Assembly (NCBI GenBank): GCA_001839685.1
Contig: MLAK01000714.1
Span: 1 to 49,835, forward strand
Direction: 5' to 3'
DNA length: 49,835 nt
Origin: Tritrichomonas foetus
Lineage: Eukaryota > Parabasalia > Tritrichomonadida > Tritrichomonadidae
The translations under genes and the position numbers were made by a program. Shown here one piece after another: positions 17,919-27,995 of this stretch (its first letter is position 1; each line of letters opens with the position of its first letter). The notes beneath the pieces are model-generated. The model saw only the letters and a program-made list of their open reading frames with translations, made no database searches and was not told the DNA's origin.

Positions 17919-20900
17919 TTATTCAGATCTTGGCTCAACGTTATGAATAGACATTTCATCTCCACCAATTTGACGAATTTCCTTTTCAAATGTAATCGTA
18001 AATCCTTGATCAAAAATAGCCTCATACATGTCTCTAGAGATGGTAATATGTTTCGGAACCGCATTTGCAGCAATTTGTTGTGAAATTGTCATTGATGCAC
18101 CAAACAGTTCAAAAACTGGAGGTGTCTCAGAAACAACATCAGCTATATAAGGTCCTGAAAAGTGGATTCCACAACGTACATCAAATGAGATATTCAGATG
18201 ATCTTCAAGTTGTATAATATTATGCATTAACCTCTGTGAAAATAGAATTAATTCAGTCGCACCTTCAATCGCTTGTGTTTTTGTGTTGGCAAGTCCAGAG
18301 ATGACTCTAAACATTTGAACTGAACGACCAAAGAATGTGAGTGATGGTGATTGATGTAAAGCATCACGAATGGCCTCTTGTACATATAAAGTTATATCCA
18401 AACTTTCAGAAGCAGTTGGTATGAAAAAGGAAGCAATTGCTAATTTTGGCAATTGAAGAGACATGAATGTTTGGTATTCTAAAAAGAAGTCCAAAGTGAT
18501 TTCAGGTGCAAGTTGAACAGTTAGATATCTCACTCGATTAGCTTCTTTGTTCATTTGAGCTATTAATGCACTGAGTTTTGTAACATCTTCAATTAAACAG
18601 CTATAAAAAATTTGGCTTCCATTTGTCGAAAATTTGGCTGTAGGGAATACATTCGCTACTAAAGTAATAGCAATATTAGGGTTTGAGGCAGTGTCGCGAA
18701 TATTATCTGAATGCATTGATTTACCTGTTGATTGGGAATTTTCATCATTTTCTATCGGTTTAAGATGGAAACTATACAATACTGGTTTAATTATTGGTAA
18801 TTGTAAGCCTATGTGCTCATAAGATATTTTTTCGAGGAATTCAGGAAGTGTAATATTTGGAATTGACTCAAGACCAAATAGTTGAAGTGCTGGTGCTGAC
18901 ATGGTAACAATTTTTCCATCTGAACCAGTCAGAATGAGTGGATCAAGAATTGTTTGGAATGTAGAGTCATCATTGAAGATCGACATAGCTAAATGTGGAT
19001 CTTCATCTTTACTACGTTCATCACTTTCTGCTCCTAAATATTGATGGAAAGTATGAATTGATCTAGGTGGAATTGATGCAAATATTGGTTGAGCAAAATC
19101 AGCCGAACCAAGAGAGAAAGTGGGCCAAAACCGAATAATAATATAAAAGATAGAAACAGTATATAATGATATACATGCCAATAGAATACACTTGTCAACC
19201 ATCCAATGTAGTGAATTAAGTGCATTTGAGTAAGTATTATCGAGGAAATTAGGTGAATGTTGAGAAATTGCTGAAAGCATGATTTCCAAAATAGATTGAG
19301 CTGTCGTATCCATTATTGACCATTTTGATTGAAAAGTATTAATTAACAAGTACAGTTGTGTATAAAGATATGATATCTTATCGACAAATGTGAAATTTGC
19401 TAAAACTGTTGTTCCATTGTTAGGTGAAACGAAGTAGAAGTTTTTATCAATAATATGTGGCAAGTCTATACCACTAATACTAATATTTGCTAATTCTGCT
19501 TGTAAATCTACAGTATTCGTATAAATACGCCTCAATAAAACGTTATTTCTATCTATAGGTACAGTTAAACCTGCATAATATCGACATAGTAGTTCTGCAA
19601 TGTCACGAAGTGTTTTAAGAAGTGATATTTGGGTGGAGTAGCCTTCTACAGCAACAGTCATTCCTTTAAATGCTTCTTCACTATCATTACTTAATGTTGA
19701 TACAATTGGACTAAATAATAATCTGATTAGAAAGATTAATATAATGGTTACAAATAATATATAAAATTTAAATTGCTTTCTTGTATGAAATGCTTGGGAT
19801 GGCCTTTCATACGCAAGTTGTTTCAAATTATAAGTAATTTGACTTCCAACTTGTTGATGCTCTTGTTCTTCGATTTCATTAGTTGGTTTTGATGATAATT
19901 TATCAATAAGTTCGGAAATTGATACTTTGGGCAATAAGAAAAGTGGCTCAAAAAGCTTATTATAAGCTCGAAACAAAATAACAACCAAAATTATTGTAAG
20001 TATAATGAATAGAACAATAACTGCAAGCATAACCATTTCCATATTAAAAGCAAGATTAGTTAAATCTTTTACACAATGTTTATGCGCAATTTCTCCAAAA
20101 CCATACAAAAAATCAATAATATTATTTAAAAATAGATCAGAATTGTTAATCATTAGAGATATCCATCTCGAATTGTTGAAATAATCAATTAATTCGTCAT
20201 GTCCCATTTTGGTTTGCTCAGAAAATCGAATCGGAATGATACTTAAATATTTAGCGAAAGGCACACGACGAGAAACTGGATTTGGATATGAAGTTAGAGA
20301 AACCTGGACATATGATTTGATAATTGGATCTAAAATTTCATAATAATTATAATCATCCAATGCTCTCAGAACATACGGTATATTGGCTATTAGCTGTTTG
20401 AGCATATTTTCCATATCTGCGTAGGGATCAATCATTCTCGTCAAAAACAGCTTCTCATTTAATATTTCACGTGATAATTTTGATGCGTTAATATTATCGT
20501 AATAAGAAAGAAGGAGAAATGGATGAATTGCATACACAGATGCAATTTGAACTCCTGCTAATTCCAAATGATAAAACAAGTTCCATGAAGGGGAAATATA
20601 ATCATACACAATAGAACTAAATATTAACGGCATTATTGCAAATGCAATAGAAGCAATAAAAGGTAAAGCAACAATAGTAATTTTCAAAATACGAATAGTT
20701 TTTTGATATTTAGCCAAAAAGGCAGAAATGTGAACACTCCTTAATGGCGGTTGATACCGAAAGTTTTTAAGTTGTAAAGCTTCTTGTTGATCTTTATAAG
20801 TAACAGCTTGATATTTAGGCTCATATAATAGTTTAAAGAAAGAATATCGTTCAGGAAATACTGGATCACTAACCTTTAAAGTTGATACTGAACAAAATTG

Positions 20901-22424
20901 CTCAAATGAATGACTCATTTTTCCACGATTTGTACCTAATAAAGTAAATAAACAAACAGCTGTTTGATATTTATTATCTACCGCTGTTGCCAAAGAAATT
21001 AATCTTTCACTTCGACCAAGAAGAATTTCGGTCCAAAATAAATTCAAATTCCTTAGAAATTCCGTAGAAACAATGGAGCACATTTCTCCAATTTTTTCTT
21101 GATTATGATTTTTTTCATCTTGAAGAGAAAGAATTTCTATGAAAGTAAGAACTATTTGTTGTGCAAAATTCAAATTTCGTAATTTTTTAAGTTCAACTAA
21201 TAAATTATGAACTTTATCAAAATGAACAAAAGTTAATGCTGCAAATTTTGCATATAAAGAAATAATATCGAAGTTTTCGGGGTTATTTTCTGTTATATGA
21301 TCTAAAATAGAGAAATCTTCTTGAAATAGATGCAAATTTGTACCTATACAAACCAAAAGTTTTCGAGGGTTCATTTGATCAAGCTCAAGATTCGATTTCC
21401 GTTTCACAGCACGACTAAAAACTCGATGAAAATGTGCAATTCTTGAACGACAAATTAAATATGAAAAAACCAAAAGTGGAAAACTTAAAATTAAGATTAA
21501 AGATGAATAAACACCAGGTCTATTTGCAGTAAACATAATAGATAAGGAAATTAAGTGAAATATACCACCACCTAAAGTTGTAAAGACCTTTAAAATATTG
21601 AAATCAAGTATCATTCCATCACAGTAATAAATACTTTCGATTGCATACATCAAAAAAATGACAGCATTGATAACAACAAATAAAATTCGGGTCCATTGTA
21701 ATGGGATATAGGGCATCGCTTCACAAACCACAAAAACTGCAATGTAAAGTGATTGTTTGATGTAAAATTGAGGCATGCCCCACTGAACTCCATATAATTT
21801 TGGAAAATTTGGTAAACAGTGTAGGACATGAATATAAATTCTTGATCCAAAAAAGCAAAAACAAAAACTAACAGTACAAAGAACTGCTGGATAGTATCCA
21901 TTATTGTTTTCTCTCTCAAACCAAAAATAAGTTGTTAAGGAAGCCATTGGAAAGCATAAAATATAAAGGAGAATAATGGGGATTGTTGGCATGTAAGGTA
22001 GTGAGCTAGAACTAAAAACAGAATTTGGACGATAAAAAGCTAAAGGCACAATCAGACAAGTAAAGGAAACAACAATAATCAAGCAGATAAAATAGGAGGC
22101 TCGTGCTGCAACAGTAAAGGTCAAGTTCTGTGGAAGAAGTCTGGTGAAAACCGTGAAGATTTGGGTCAAATTGAATGATGTTGGAATTTGTTCCCATACA
22201 TCTGAAAGCATCGGATATGTGCATGTCATAAATAGTTGCATATGGACAATCACTTCCGATACAAAGAAAATGATTTGACAAAATGCGTGTGATGCTCGAA
22301 TTCTGGTGAGGATAACGCAAAATGGAACAACAAAGGCATTCGTGGCTGATGAAATGAGAGTTTCATTGCCTTTTGAGCGCGCACGACCATGAATCTCGTG
22401 GGTCTTCGCGCTCTGCTGATTCAT
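17919..22424 (-). CDS. Large polytopic membrane protein with PAS and degenerate cyclase domains (2)
   Basis: This 1501-aa protein has the same layout as 12977-17278: an N-terminal span bundle (to about 340), a soluble helical region (about 345-560), span pairs around residues 580, 780, 890 and 1080, a PAS-like domain (about 1160-1240; ILDPLILTGSDGKIVTM, then PALQLFG) and a cyclase-like end. This copy keeps the clearest class III signature: VRCGIHFSGPYIADVV, then FELFGASMTISQQIA, then VPKHITISRDMYEAI. That corresponds to 'R-x-G-I-N-x-G', 'YDLWGDTVNxASRM' and 'G-x-I-x-V-S'. The Asn and Arg of the catalytic pair are Thr and Gln (about residues 1445-1449), and the metal Asp region reads ASFFIPTAS. 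It is probably inactive as a cyclase. Whether it pairs with an active partner cannot be seen from sequence. Confidence 0.78.
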   Translation of the reverse strand: MNQQSAKTHEIHGRARSKGNETLISSATNAFVVPFCVILTRIRASHAFCQIIFFVSEVIVHMQLFMTCTYPMLSDVWEQIPTSFNLTQIFTVFTRLLPQNLTFTVAARASYFICLIIVVSFTCLIVPLAFYRPNSVFSSSSLPYMPTIPIILLYILCFPMASLTTYFWFERENNNGYYPAVLCTVSFCFCFFGSRIYIHVLHCLPNFPKLYGVQWGMPQFYIKQSLYIAVFVVCEAMPYIPLQWTRILFVVINAVIFLMYAIESIYYCDGMILDFNILKVFTTLGGGIFHLISLSIMFTANRPGVYSSLILILSFPLLVFSYLICRSRIAHFHRVFSRAVKRKSNLELDQMNPRKLLVCIGTNLHLFQEDFSILDHITENNPENFDIISLYAKFAALTFVHFDKVHNLLVELKKLRNLNFAQQIVLTFIEILSLQDEKNHNQEKIGEMCSIVSTEFLRNLNLFWTEILLGRSERLISLATAVDNKYQTAVCLFTLLGTNRGKMSHSFEQFCSVSTLKVSDPVFPERYSFFKLLYEPKYQAVTYKDQQEALQLKNFRYQPPLRSVHISAFLAKYQKTIRILKITIVALPFIASIAFAIMPLIFSSIVYDYISPSWNLFYHLELAGVQIASVYAIHPFLLLSYYDNINASKLSREILNEKLFLTRMIDPYADMENMLKQLIANIPYVLRALDDYNYYEILDPIIKSYVQVSLTSYPNPVSRRVPFAKYLSIIPIRFSEQTKMGHDELIDYFNNSRWISLMINNSDLFLNNIIDFLYGFGEIAHKHCVKDLTNLAFNMEMVMLAVIVLFIILTIILVVILFRAYNKLFEPLFLLPKVSISELIDKLSSKPTNEIEEQEHQQVGSQITYNLKQLAYERPSQAFHTRKQFKFYILFVTIILIFLIRLLFSPIVSTLSNDSEEAFKGMTVAVEGYSTQISLLKTLRDIAELLCRYYAGLTVPIDRNNVLLRRIYTNTVDLQAELANISISGIDLPHIIDKNFYFVSPNNGTTVLANFTFVDKISYLYTQLYLLINTFQSKWSIMDTTAQSILEIMLSAISQHSPNFLDNTYSNALNSLHWMVDKCILLACISLYTVSIFYIIIRFWPTFSLGSADFAQPIFASIPPRSIHTFHQYLGAESDERSKDEDPHLAMSIFNDDSTFQTILDPLILTGSDGKIVTMSAPALQLFGLESIPNITLPEFLEKISYEHIGLQLPIIKPVLYSFHLKPIENDENSQSTGKSMHSDNIRDTASNPNIAITLVANVFPTAKFSTNGSQIFYSCLIEDVTKLSALIAQMNKEANRVRYLTVQLAPEITLDFFLEYQTFMSLQLPKLAIASFFIPTASESLDITLYVQEAIRDALHQSPSLTFFGRSVQMFRVISGLANTKTQAIEGATELILFSQRLMHNIIQLEDHLNISFDVRCGIHFSGPYIADVVSETPPVFELFGASMTISQQIAANAVPKHITISRDMYEAIFDQGFTITFEKEIRQIGGDEMSIHNVEPRSE

Positions 22425-22755
22425 TTTGAAAGATTTTTGTTAGGATTTTATTTTATAAATTCTTTTCTTTCATATTTTTTCTGTCCTTATAGAAAAAGTC
22501 ATGTTTTTCAGTAGAATATGATCGTCATATATTTGTCAACAATTTTGAATGAAAATCGTCAGCAATCGTAAAAAACTCAACTTTTTGTTAGGACTGTCAA
22601 TTTTGAATAATGGTGAAAACTGGCGAAAAATGTTTATCGTAGATTTACAGACGATCTTTTGAAAATCTATCGTTATTCTGAAAAAAAATGAAGTAGCTTG
22701 ATGAAAAAGTTGATCATCTGCGAAATATTTTGAATTTAACAAATCCGAATAAAAA
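22425..22755. promoter_or_regulatory. Divergent intergenic region with GAAAAAGTT box
   Basis: The 331 bp between the pseudocyclase (-) and a Rab gene (+) contain GAAAAAGTT at 22703-22711, about 45 bp before the Rab ATG. Further AAAAAGTC and AACTTTTTG words lie at about 22494 and 22579. Confidence 0.4.
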
Positions 22756-23370
22756 ATGTCGCATCGCTCTCGCCGTTTAAGCAGTATTGACCTAAAAATC
22801 GTTGTATTGGGATCAGCAAGTGTCGGGAAAACATGCCTTATTCACAGATTTTGTAACGGTTCGTTTTTAACTTCAACATTGCCAACAATCGGTGCTGGAT
22901 TTTTCCCACACACCATGCAGATCGGAGAGACGGAGATAAGCATGATGCTCTGGGATACAGCCGGCGAGGAGCGCTTCAAAAGTGTTGCTCCATCTCTCCT
23001 ACGTGGCTCTAACGGTCTCGTTCTCGTTTACGACGTAACATCTATTCAAACTTTCCCAGAAATCGACGATTACCTGAACCTATTTCTCGATACAGCCGAA
23101 TACGACCCATCAATGACGCTTCCAGTCATGCTCCTCGGAAATAAATGCGATTGCGAAGATCGAAGCGTTCCAAGGGAAACGGTTGACTCTTGGCTCGACA
23201 AACACAAAGTCAAACATTTTGCGGAAGTTTCGGCCAAAACTGGTGATGGAATTGAAGAAGCATTTCGAGAATTTTTATCAGATTTCTTAAATGCGCAGAC
23301 AAAAGAAGAAATACCATCCATCCCAATTAATCAACCAGCACCAGTCGAAAAGAAAAAATGTGATTGTTAA
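22756..23370 (+). CDS. Rab-family small GTPase
   Basis: This 204-aa protein has all five G motifs: GSASVGKT (P-loop, about 17-24), the switch I Thr in PTIGAGF, WDTAGEERF (switch II), NKCD (base recognition) and SAKT. The C-terminus ends KKKCDC, a Cys-x-Cys double geranylgeranylation signal. Rabs recruit effectors to vesicle membranes, and the Gln-to-Glu form 'AGEER' occurs in some Rabs. The subgroup cannot be assigned by eye. The start at 22756 is preceded by AATAAAAA and, about 45 bp up, GAAAAAGTT. G+C at third positions looks higher here than in the neighbouring large genes, suggesting a well-expressed gene. Confidence 0.88.
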   Translation: MSHRSRRLSSIDLKIVVLGSASVGKTCLIHRFCNGSFLTSTLPTIGAGFFPHTMQIGETEISMMLWDTAGEERFKSVAPSLLRGSNGLVLVYDVTSIQTFPEIDDYLNLFLDTAEYDPSMTLPVMLLGNKCDCEDRSVPRETVDSWLDKHKVKHFAEVSAKTGDGIEEAFREFLSDFLNAQTKEEIPSIPINQPAPVEKKKCDC

Positions 23371-24313
23371 TAAATTATACTTTATAACAACAAATATCGA
23401 TTTTCGAACTTTTTCCTTTTCTTTATTCTTCTTTGAAAAATGGTTTTTCATACTCATTTCCAATTTGGAACATTAACCAATCGGTTTCTTTAGTACTATT
23501 GTAAATTCTAATTCTGAAGATAATAAATTATGAGAATTTTTTGATTTAAATAAAAAGAAGAAAAGATTATGGTAATTCAAATTCAAAAATATTTAGTCAA
23601 TGAACGTGGAGGTGTCTAAATGTGAGTGTATTACTCGGAGATTTGAATATTGAAAATTAGTGTAAGAAAACCTATGTGTTAGTCGTTAAAAATATTGTTG
23701 AGAATCAGCAACGGACCTTAATCATTTTTCAGAAGTGCGACCGTATTCTCATCATCTCAAAAGAATGTACATACGATTCCTAATTGAGAGGGTAATAAAA
23801 TGCTGAAAGCATTATGAACGATTGGATAAAATGGCTGGTTCAGATAAGGTGAAAGTGAGGATTTCCCAAGCTCGATAATAAAAAATGAATCATTTCACTT
23901 CATCAAAATTGGGCCAAGGCTCAACTCATTTCACCAATATTTAACCTTGAAAGAAGTTACCGTTAGATAGTAATAGAATTTTCAAAGTATTTCATAAAAA
24001 GTTAATGAGATCTGAACGGTCAAAAGGTGAAAGTTTTTAACCTATTTCTCCTTTTCGTTTTTCGAGTTATCTCATTCAAAGTTGCTTTAAATCGAAATTA
24101 AATACTAATTTTATTAGTTTTATGATAGATAATACATATAATTTAGATTTTTAAATCAAATTGATATAAAATTGAAACATCCAAAATTTAATTTGAATTC
24201 ATTTTTTTATTTATTTCGAAAAAATTAATTGTGTTGAATATAAATCCACTTACAAATCACTTGGATCAAGTGTTTTAAGCCATAAATAACAGAATTAAAT
24301 AAAATTATTTTAA
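23371..24313. other. Intergenic, 943 bp, no gene seen
   Basis: This lies between two convergent GTPase genes. It is AT-rich with no convincing open frame. GTGAAA- and TCAAAA-type words are frequent around 23840-24040, but I could not resolve a repeat or an RNA gene. Confidence 0.4.
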
Positions 24314-24904
24314 TTAACAACAGCCTGAACTTTTGTTCTCATTTATCTCAAGTTTTGTCGGTATGATATTAGAGGGCTGGTTATATGCAGCAAGTGCAAT
24401 TGCTGCTCGGAGCTCATCAATTCCAAATCCAGAGAATGATGAAGTCATGTAAATCCCAGCCGGGTTATAGGCTGAAAAAAGTTCATCAGCCTCAATCAGA
24501 AGTGATTGAGCATCTTTGTTTGGAATGAGGTCATGTTTTGTTATGGCAAAAATTAGCCTGCAATTTTCAGATTGCTCTCTTACAGCATCAATCCACTCTC
24601 GTGAATTGTCTCTTGATGTAAAATCACCGGCAGCATAGCAAATTACTGCAACGTCGGCGTTTCTAAAGAATAATTTCGATAATGAGCGATATTTTTCTTG
24701 CCCAGATGTATCCCACAATTGAAGGTTGATTATTTTTCCTGTTGCATCTGTGAACTTTAATGGGGATGCTGCAGGGTTGACTGTTGGAACAGAAAATTTA
24801 TCATATTCGTCATTTTTCAATGCATTTTGCAAACAGGTTTTACCAACAAATGAATCACCAACGAAGATGCCTTTTGCTCCAGCATCATAATCAGTTGTAT
24901 TCAT
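24314..24904 (-). CDS. Divergent Rab-like small GTPase
   Basis: This 196-aa protein has P-loop GDSFVGKT (about 16-23), switch I Thr in VPTVNPAA and WDTSGQEKYRS (switch II). The base-recognition motif is TKHD in place of NKxD. At G5, TSSFSGFG replaces the usual SAKTG. It ends SSGCC, a double-Cys prenylation signal. The N-to-T change at G4 is unusual, as Asn is nearly invariant, and may lower guanine specificity or nucleotide affinity. Even so the P-loop Lys, the switch II Gln and the lipid signal are kept, so a membrane-bound GTPase role is still likely. It is convergent with the Rab gene at 22756. Confidence 0.8.
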   Translation of the reverse strand: MNTTDYDAGAKGIFVGDSFVGKTCLQNALKNDEYDKFSVPTVNPAASPLKFTDATGKIINLQLWDTSGQEKYRSLSKLFFRNADVAVICYAAGDFTSRDNSREWIDAVREQSENCRLIFAITKHDLIPNKDAQSLLIEADELFSAYNPAGIYMTSSFSGFGIDELRAAIALAAYNQPSNIIPTKLEINENKSSGCC

Positions 24905-26339
24905 TACTCGATTAATAAAACTAAATAATACTTTGTGAAGTTATCTGTGCTCCTCATTGAATTAACGACCACTTAGAAACAGAATCATTCGGATGGAAAT
25001 TCCGTCAAATTTTTGCATGGTATTGATTATGATATCTTTCAGATGTGCAATTTAAGAGCGTTTATGCCAAAAATGAAGCCAGTTATTTATTTTTATCAAA
25101 AAAATTTTATGATTAGTTTTATCAAATATTGATCAAAGAAAATACTTTTGAGATATAATCTATATTTCTCCAAGACCCTTGTAGTTAATGATAGTGAATC
25201 AGATGTGAAAGTACGATACACTTTTCTTCTCAAAATTATTTCGGACGTTTTCAAATATCGTTTTACGATGCCTTCTTGATCACAAATATCTATCTCTTTC
25301 TTATTATTTTCAATCTTATTAATAAAACTTCCTTGTATACATAAATTGGAGGATTCTCACTCATTTAAAAAAGTGTCATTACTTTGACAATGTTTTTTTG
25401 ATAAGATTAATCTTCTTGAGATTCTTCATTTTATAGGGCTGATGTTCTCATGAATTAAGGACTGTTAAGAATCTGAACTTAATATAGAAAAAAACAGTTC
25501 AAAACAATTTCACCGTTCGTGAAATATATTCGATGAATAACAGAATTATTGATGAGTAGTATGCTATATCTAGACGCATTTCATAACAATGCTCAGTCAG
25601 ATGGATTAATCTTGAAGAATTATTACGACATAAATATTTAACGAGATTTCATGAGAAAGATACCGAAATCCTTCTTTTTCCATACTTTAAAGAATGAATA
25701 TTGCAGAATAATCACGCAAATAGCGTTATTAACAGTGATCAATGATTTTGATCAAAAAATCTCATATTTTGAATAAAAATTCTGATTATATTTTATCAAT
25801 GATTTCTGCGCACAAAGATCTTTGTTCAGGCAAACAAAAAAAGAGAAACTGTTTTCTCAAAAAAAACCTTTCTATTCAAAAAATGCTTTTTTTTTCCCTG
25901 ATCTTATATGTTTTCTATATACTTTTTATGAGTCATGCAAAATTTCATAAGATTCGGATAAAAATTAACTCTATTTGAATGCTAATATCTGGTGAAAGTT
26001 TTTGTTGAAAACTTTTTAAATATATTTTTTGTTAAAAAAATAGTATTTCTTAGAATATTTTCATTTTTTTTGAAACAATCTACATATCTTAATTCAGAAT
26101 CATTTTTTTTTCTCCAGTGAAAACTAAAAAAAAAAATAAAATGACTAATTTGCGATTTCTCGATTTCACCAGATCATAAATTTGTTTCCTGATTTAAAAC
26201 AGTTATTAGCTCAGAAATATTATTTGAAAGATATAAACTTGCATTTGAATGCAAATGAGCCCATTTCAATTAATCAAATTCAATAAGCCCAAAAAAAGTT
26301 ATTTCTTATAAACCTTTCAAATCGATTAAACGAAAATTC
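24905..26339. other. Intergenic, 1435 bp, no gene supported
   Basis: This very AT-rich region includes one 78-codon open frame at 25742-25978. That frame is low-complexity (Lys/Ile/Phe) and has no family signal, so I do not call it. Near its right end AAAAAAAGTT (26291-26300) lies 40 bp before the ATG of the intron-containing gene and probably belongs to its promoter. A perfect TTTTGATCAAAA palindrome is at 25746-25757. Confidence 0.45.
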
Positions 26340-27630
26340 ATGTGGAATCAAAACAAGCCTCAAGAGAGAGAAATGACGAATAAGAAGTATCTTCCTCTCG
26401 GTCAAGTATCTCGCCGCACTCCTCGTCGTGTTGATCCAAAAGTACAGCAAACAACGCCAGCGACAGAAAAATTATCCGCTTCATTTTTCGTAGACCAGCC
26501 AAAAACTTTTCGACCAGCTCCTCTTCCGGATATTTACACAACTTGCCCAGAACTTCGTCAGTTTAAACCGTTTTTTAATTTACCATCAGAATTAGATGGA
26601 ACTCTCGAGGACGTGCCGATAGCACCTCCTCCCCAAAAAACAACACGCTCGAAAATTCCTCCAGTTTTACAGCCATCCCAGCCGGGCGAATGCTCATTTG
26701 ATCCAGATACTCAAATTTTAATACCGTATGTTTTTTTTTTTTGCGCTGTTTGATGATTTTTTCCCCATTTAATGATTTTAATCTAATTCAAAAGGAAATA
26801 AGCATAATCATTTATTGATGAAATTTAGAATAACAATAATTCTGACTTTCAATATGGATTTCTGAAAACAGTTATATACATTAATTTTTCCAAAGAAAAT
26901 AGACAAACAACACTCATCGCCATTTGTATATGAAACCCTTTTCAAAATTCATCTTTTTTTTATGCTTTTTCTCATTTGAAGATAAAAATTCTTTTCTTCT
27001 TTTTTTGATTTTGATTAAAGTTTCTCAGAATTCTGATCCCGAAAATTACTTTCTTTTGTGTCAATTATATCCATAAAAATGAAGAAAGAATTCTTGGTTA
27101 CTTTTTTCCAATTAAAGAAAGAAGAAAGAAATGAAAGGAAATTTAATCAAATCATCAGCGCAAATTTTTCCCCTTTTTCTCTAACACACAGACATGAACT
27201 TGGTTTTGTTCCACAGAGTGAATGGCCTCCACAGAACATGTCTCTCAATGAACTAAAAGGTCTCTACTTCACCCGAAGAAATGGTGCAGCTCGACAATTT
27301 GATTTTAAGTTATATAATGCACTTTGTATAACTTCAAAGTTTCCTGAAGCTTACAATTATGTTGGTGCAATCTGGGTTACACAGAACGTGATGAAAATTC
27401 ACTCACAAATTTTTGCCAACTTACTTGGCATTCATTCGATTCAAGGTGGACTTTTCCACAAGCAGGGAAACTTTTCCAGACATGGTTTCATTCACGTTTA
27501 TAAACAGAGCACAATGAATTTACAGAAGAGTCCATTATGTGATGATGTTGATGATTATAACGTGAGATTGTATACAGATCGAAGGAATCGCTTCTGTCGC
27601 GGATGTATGTTTCGTTTTGGCTTTGAATGA
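26340..27630 (+). CDS. Two-exon gene; candidate winged-helix DNA-binding protein
   Basis: Exon 1 is 26340-26725 and exon 2 is 27192-27630. Splicing gives 274 aa with the frame kept: codon 129 is CC plus A across the junction. Exon 1 encodes a basic, Pro-rich, probably disordered part (GQVSRRTPRRVDP, then FRPAPLPDIYTTCPELRQFKP). Exon 2 encodes a compact domain with KLYNALCITSKFPEA, YVGAIWVTQNVMKIHSQIFA, LLGIHSIQGGLFHKQGNF and SRHGFIHV. Its 'GAIWV...I...F..LL...I.GGL' spacing recalls the trichomonad initiator-binding (IBD) winged-helix fold ('G-V-C-W-...-I-N-G-S-L-Q'). This is a tentative likeness. Without splicing exon 1 ends after a Phe-rich tail at 26753 and exon 2 lacks an ATG at its conserved part, which supports the intron. 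Confidence 0.72.
26726..27191 (+). other. Spliceosomal intron, 466 bp, trichomonad signals
   Basis: The 5' end is GTATGT at 26726-26731, the usual trichomonad 5' splice site. The 3' end is TCTAACACACAG at 27180-27191, one base from the trichomonad consensus ACTAACACACAG, in which the branch site (CTAAC) abuts the 3' splice site. Removing it joins two open frames in phase. The intron is long for trichomonads, where most known introns are well under 250 bp, and has a T-rich start and AT-rich body. Confidence 0.85.
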
Positions 27631-27995
27631 GGATTAGAATTAGATTTAGAATGCTAACTATATCTTTTTATTCTATCTTTATTTTATATTTTGCGTTTTG
27701 ATATCTTTTCTTTTTATGTGATATTTTTGTTATATTCTCTTCATCTCTTACTCAGGATGGTGATTAAATTCAATAAACGATTTCCTTTAGTGGTTTATGA
27801 GTTTCTCTCCCTGACTATTTCCGTGAATTGCATAATAAAATTTAATCATGCATGATTTTATTTATCTTTTATTTATTTATTGTTGATATTTAGAAATGGT
27901 TCATATTGATATTTTCGAGAAAAAAGTGTGAAGTGAGTTTTGAAAATATTCTTTTACTATAAACAATACAACATTATTCATGTTAGAAATTCTCC
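27631..27995. other. Intergenic, convergent 3' ends
   Basis: These 365 bp lie between the two-exon gene (+) and the coiled-coil gene (-). The sequence is T-rich with no coding signal. It should contain both 3' untranslated ends. Confidence 0.45.

Noticed and set aside
25742..25978. 78-codon frame
   Set aside because: Low-complexity Lys/Ile/Phe text in very AT-rich DNA, with no upstream box.
27058..27191. Upstream part of the second exon's open frame as a separate gene start
   Set aside because: It begins with GTG, is Lys/Phe-rich and contains the 3' splice signal, so it is intron, not coding.
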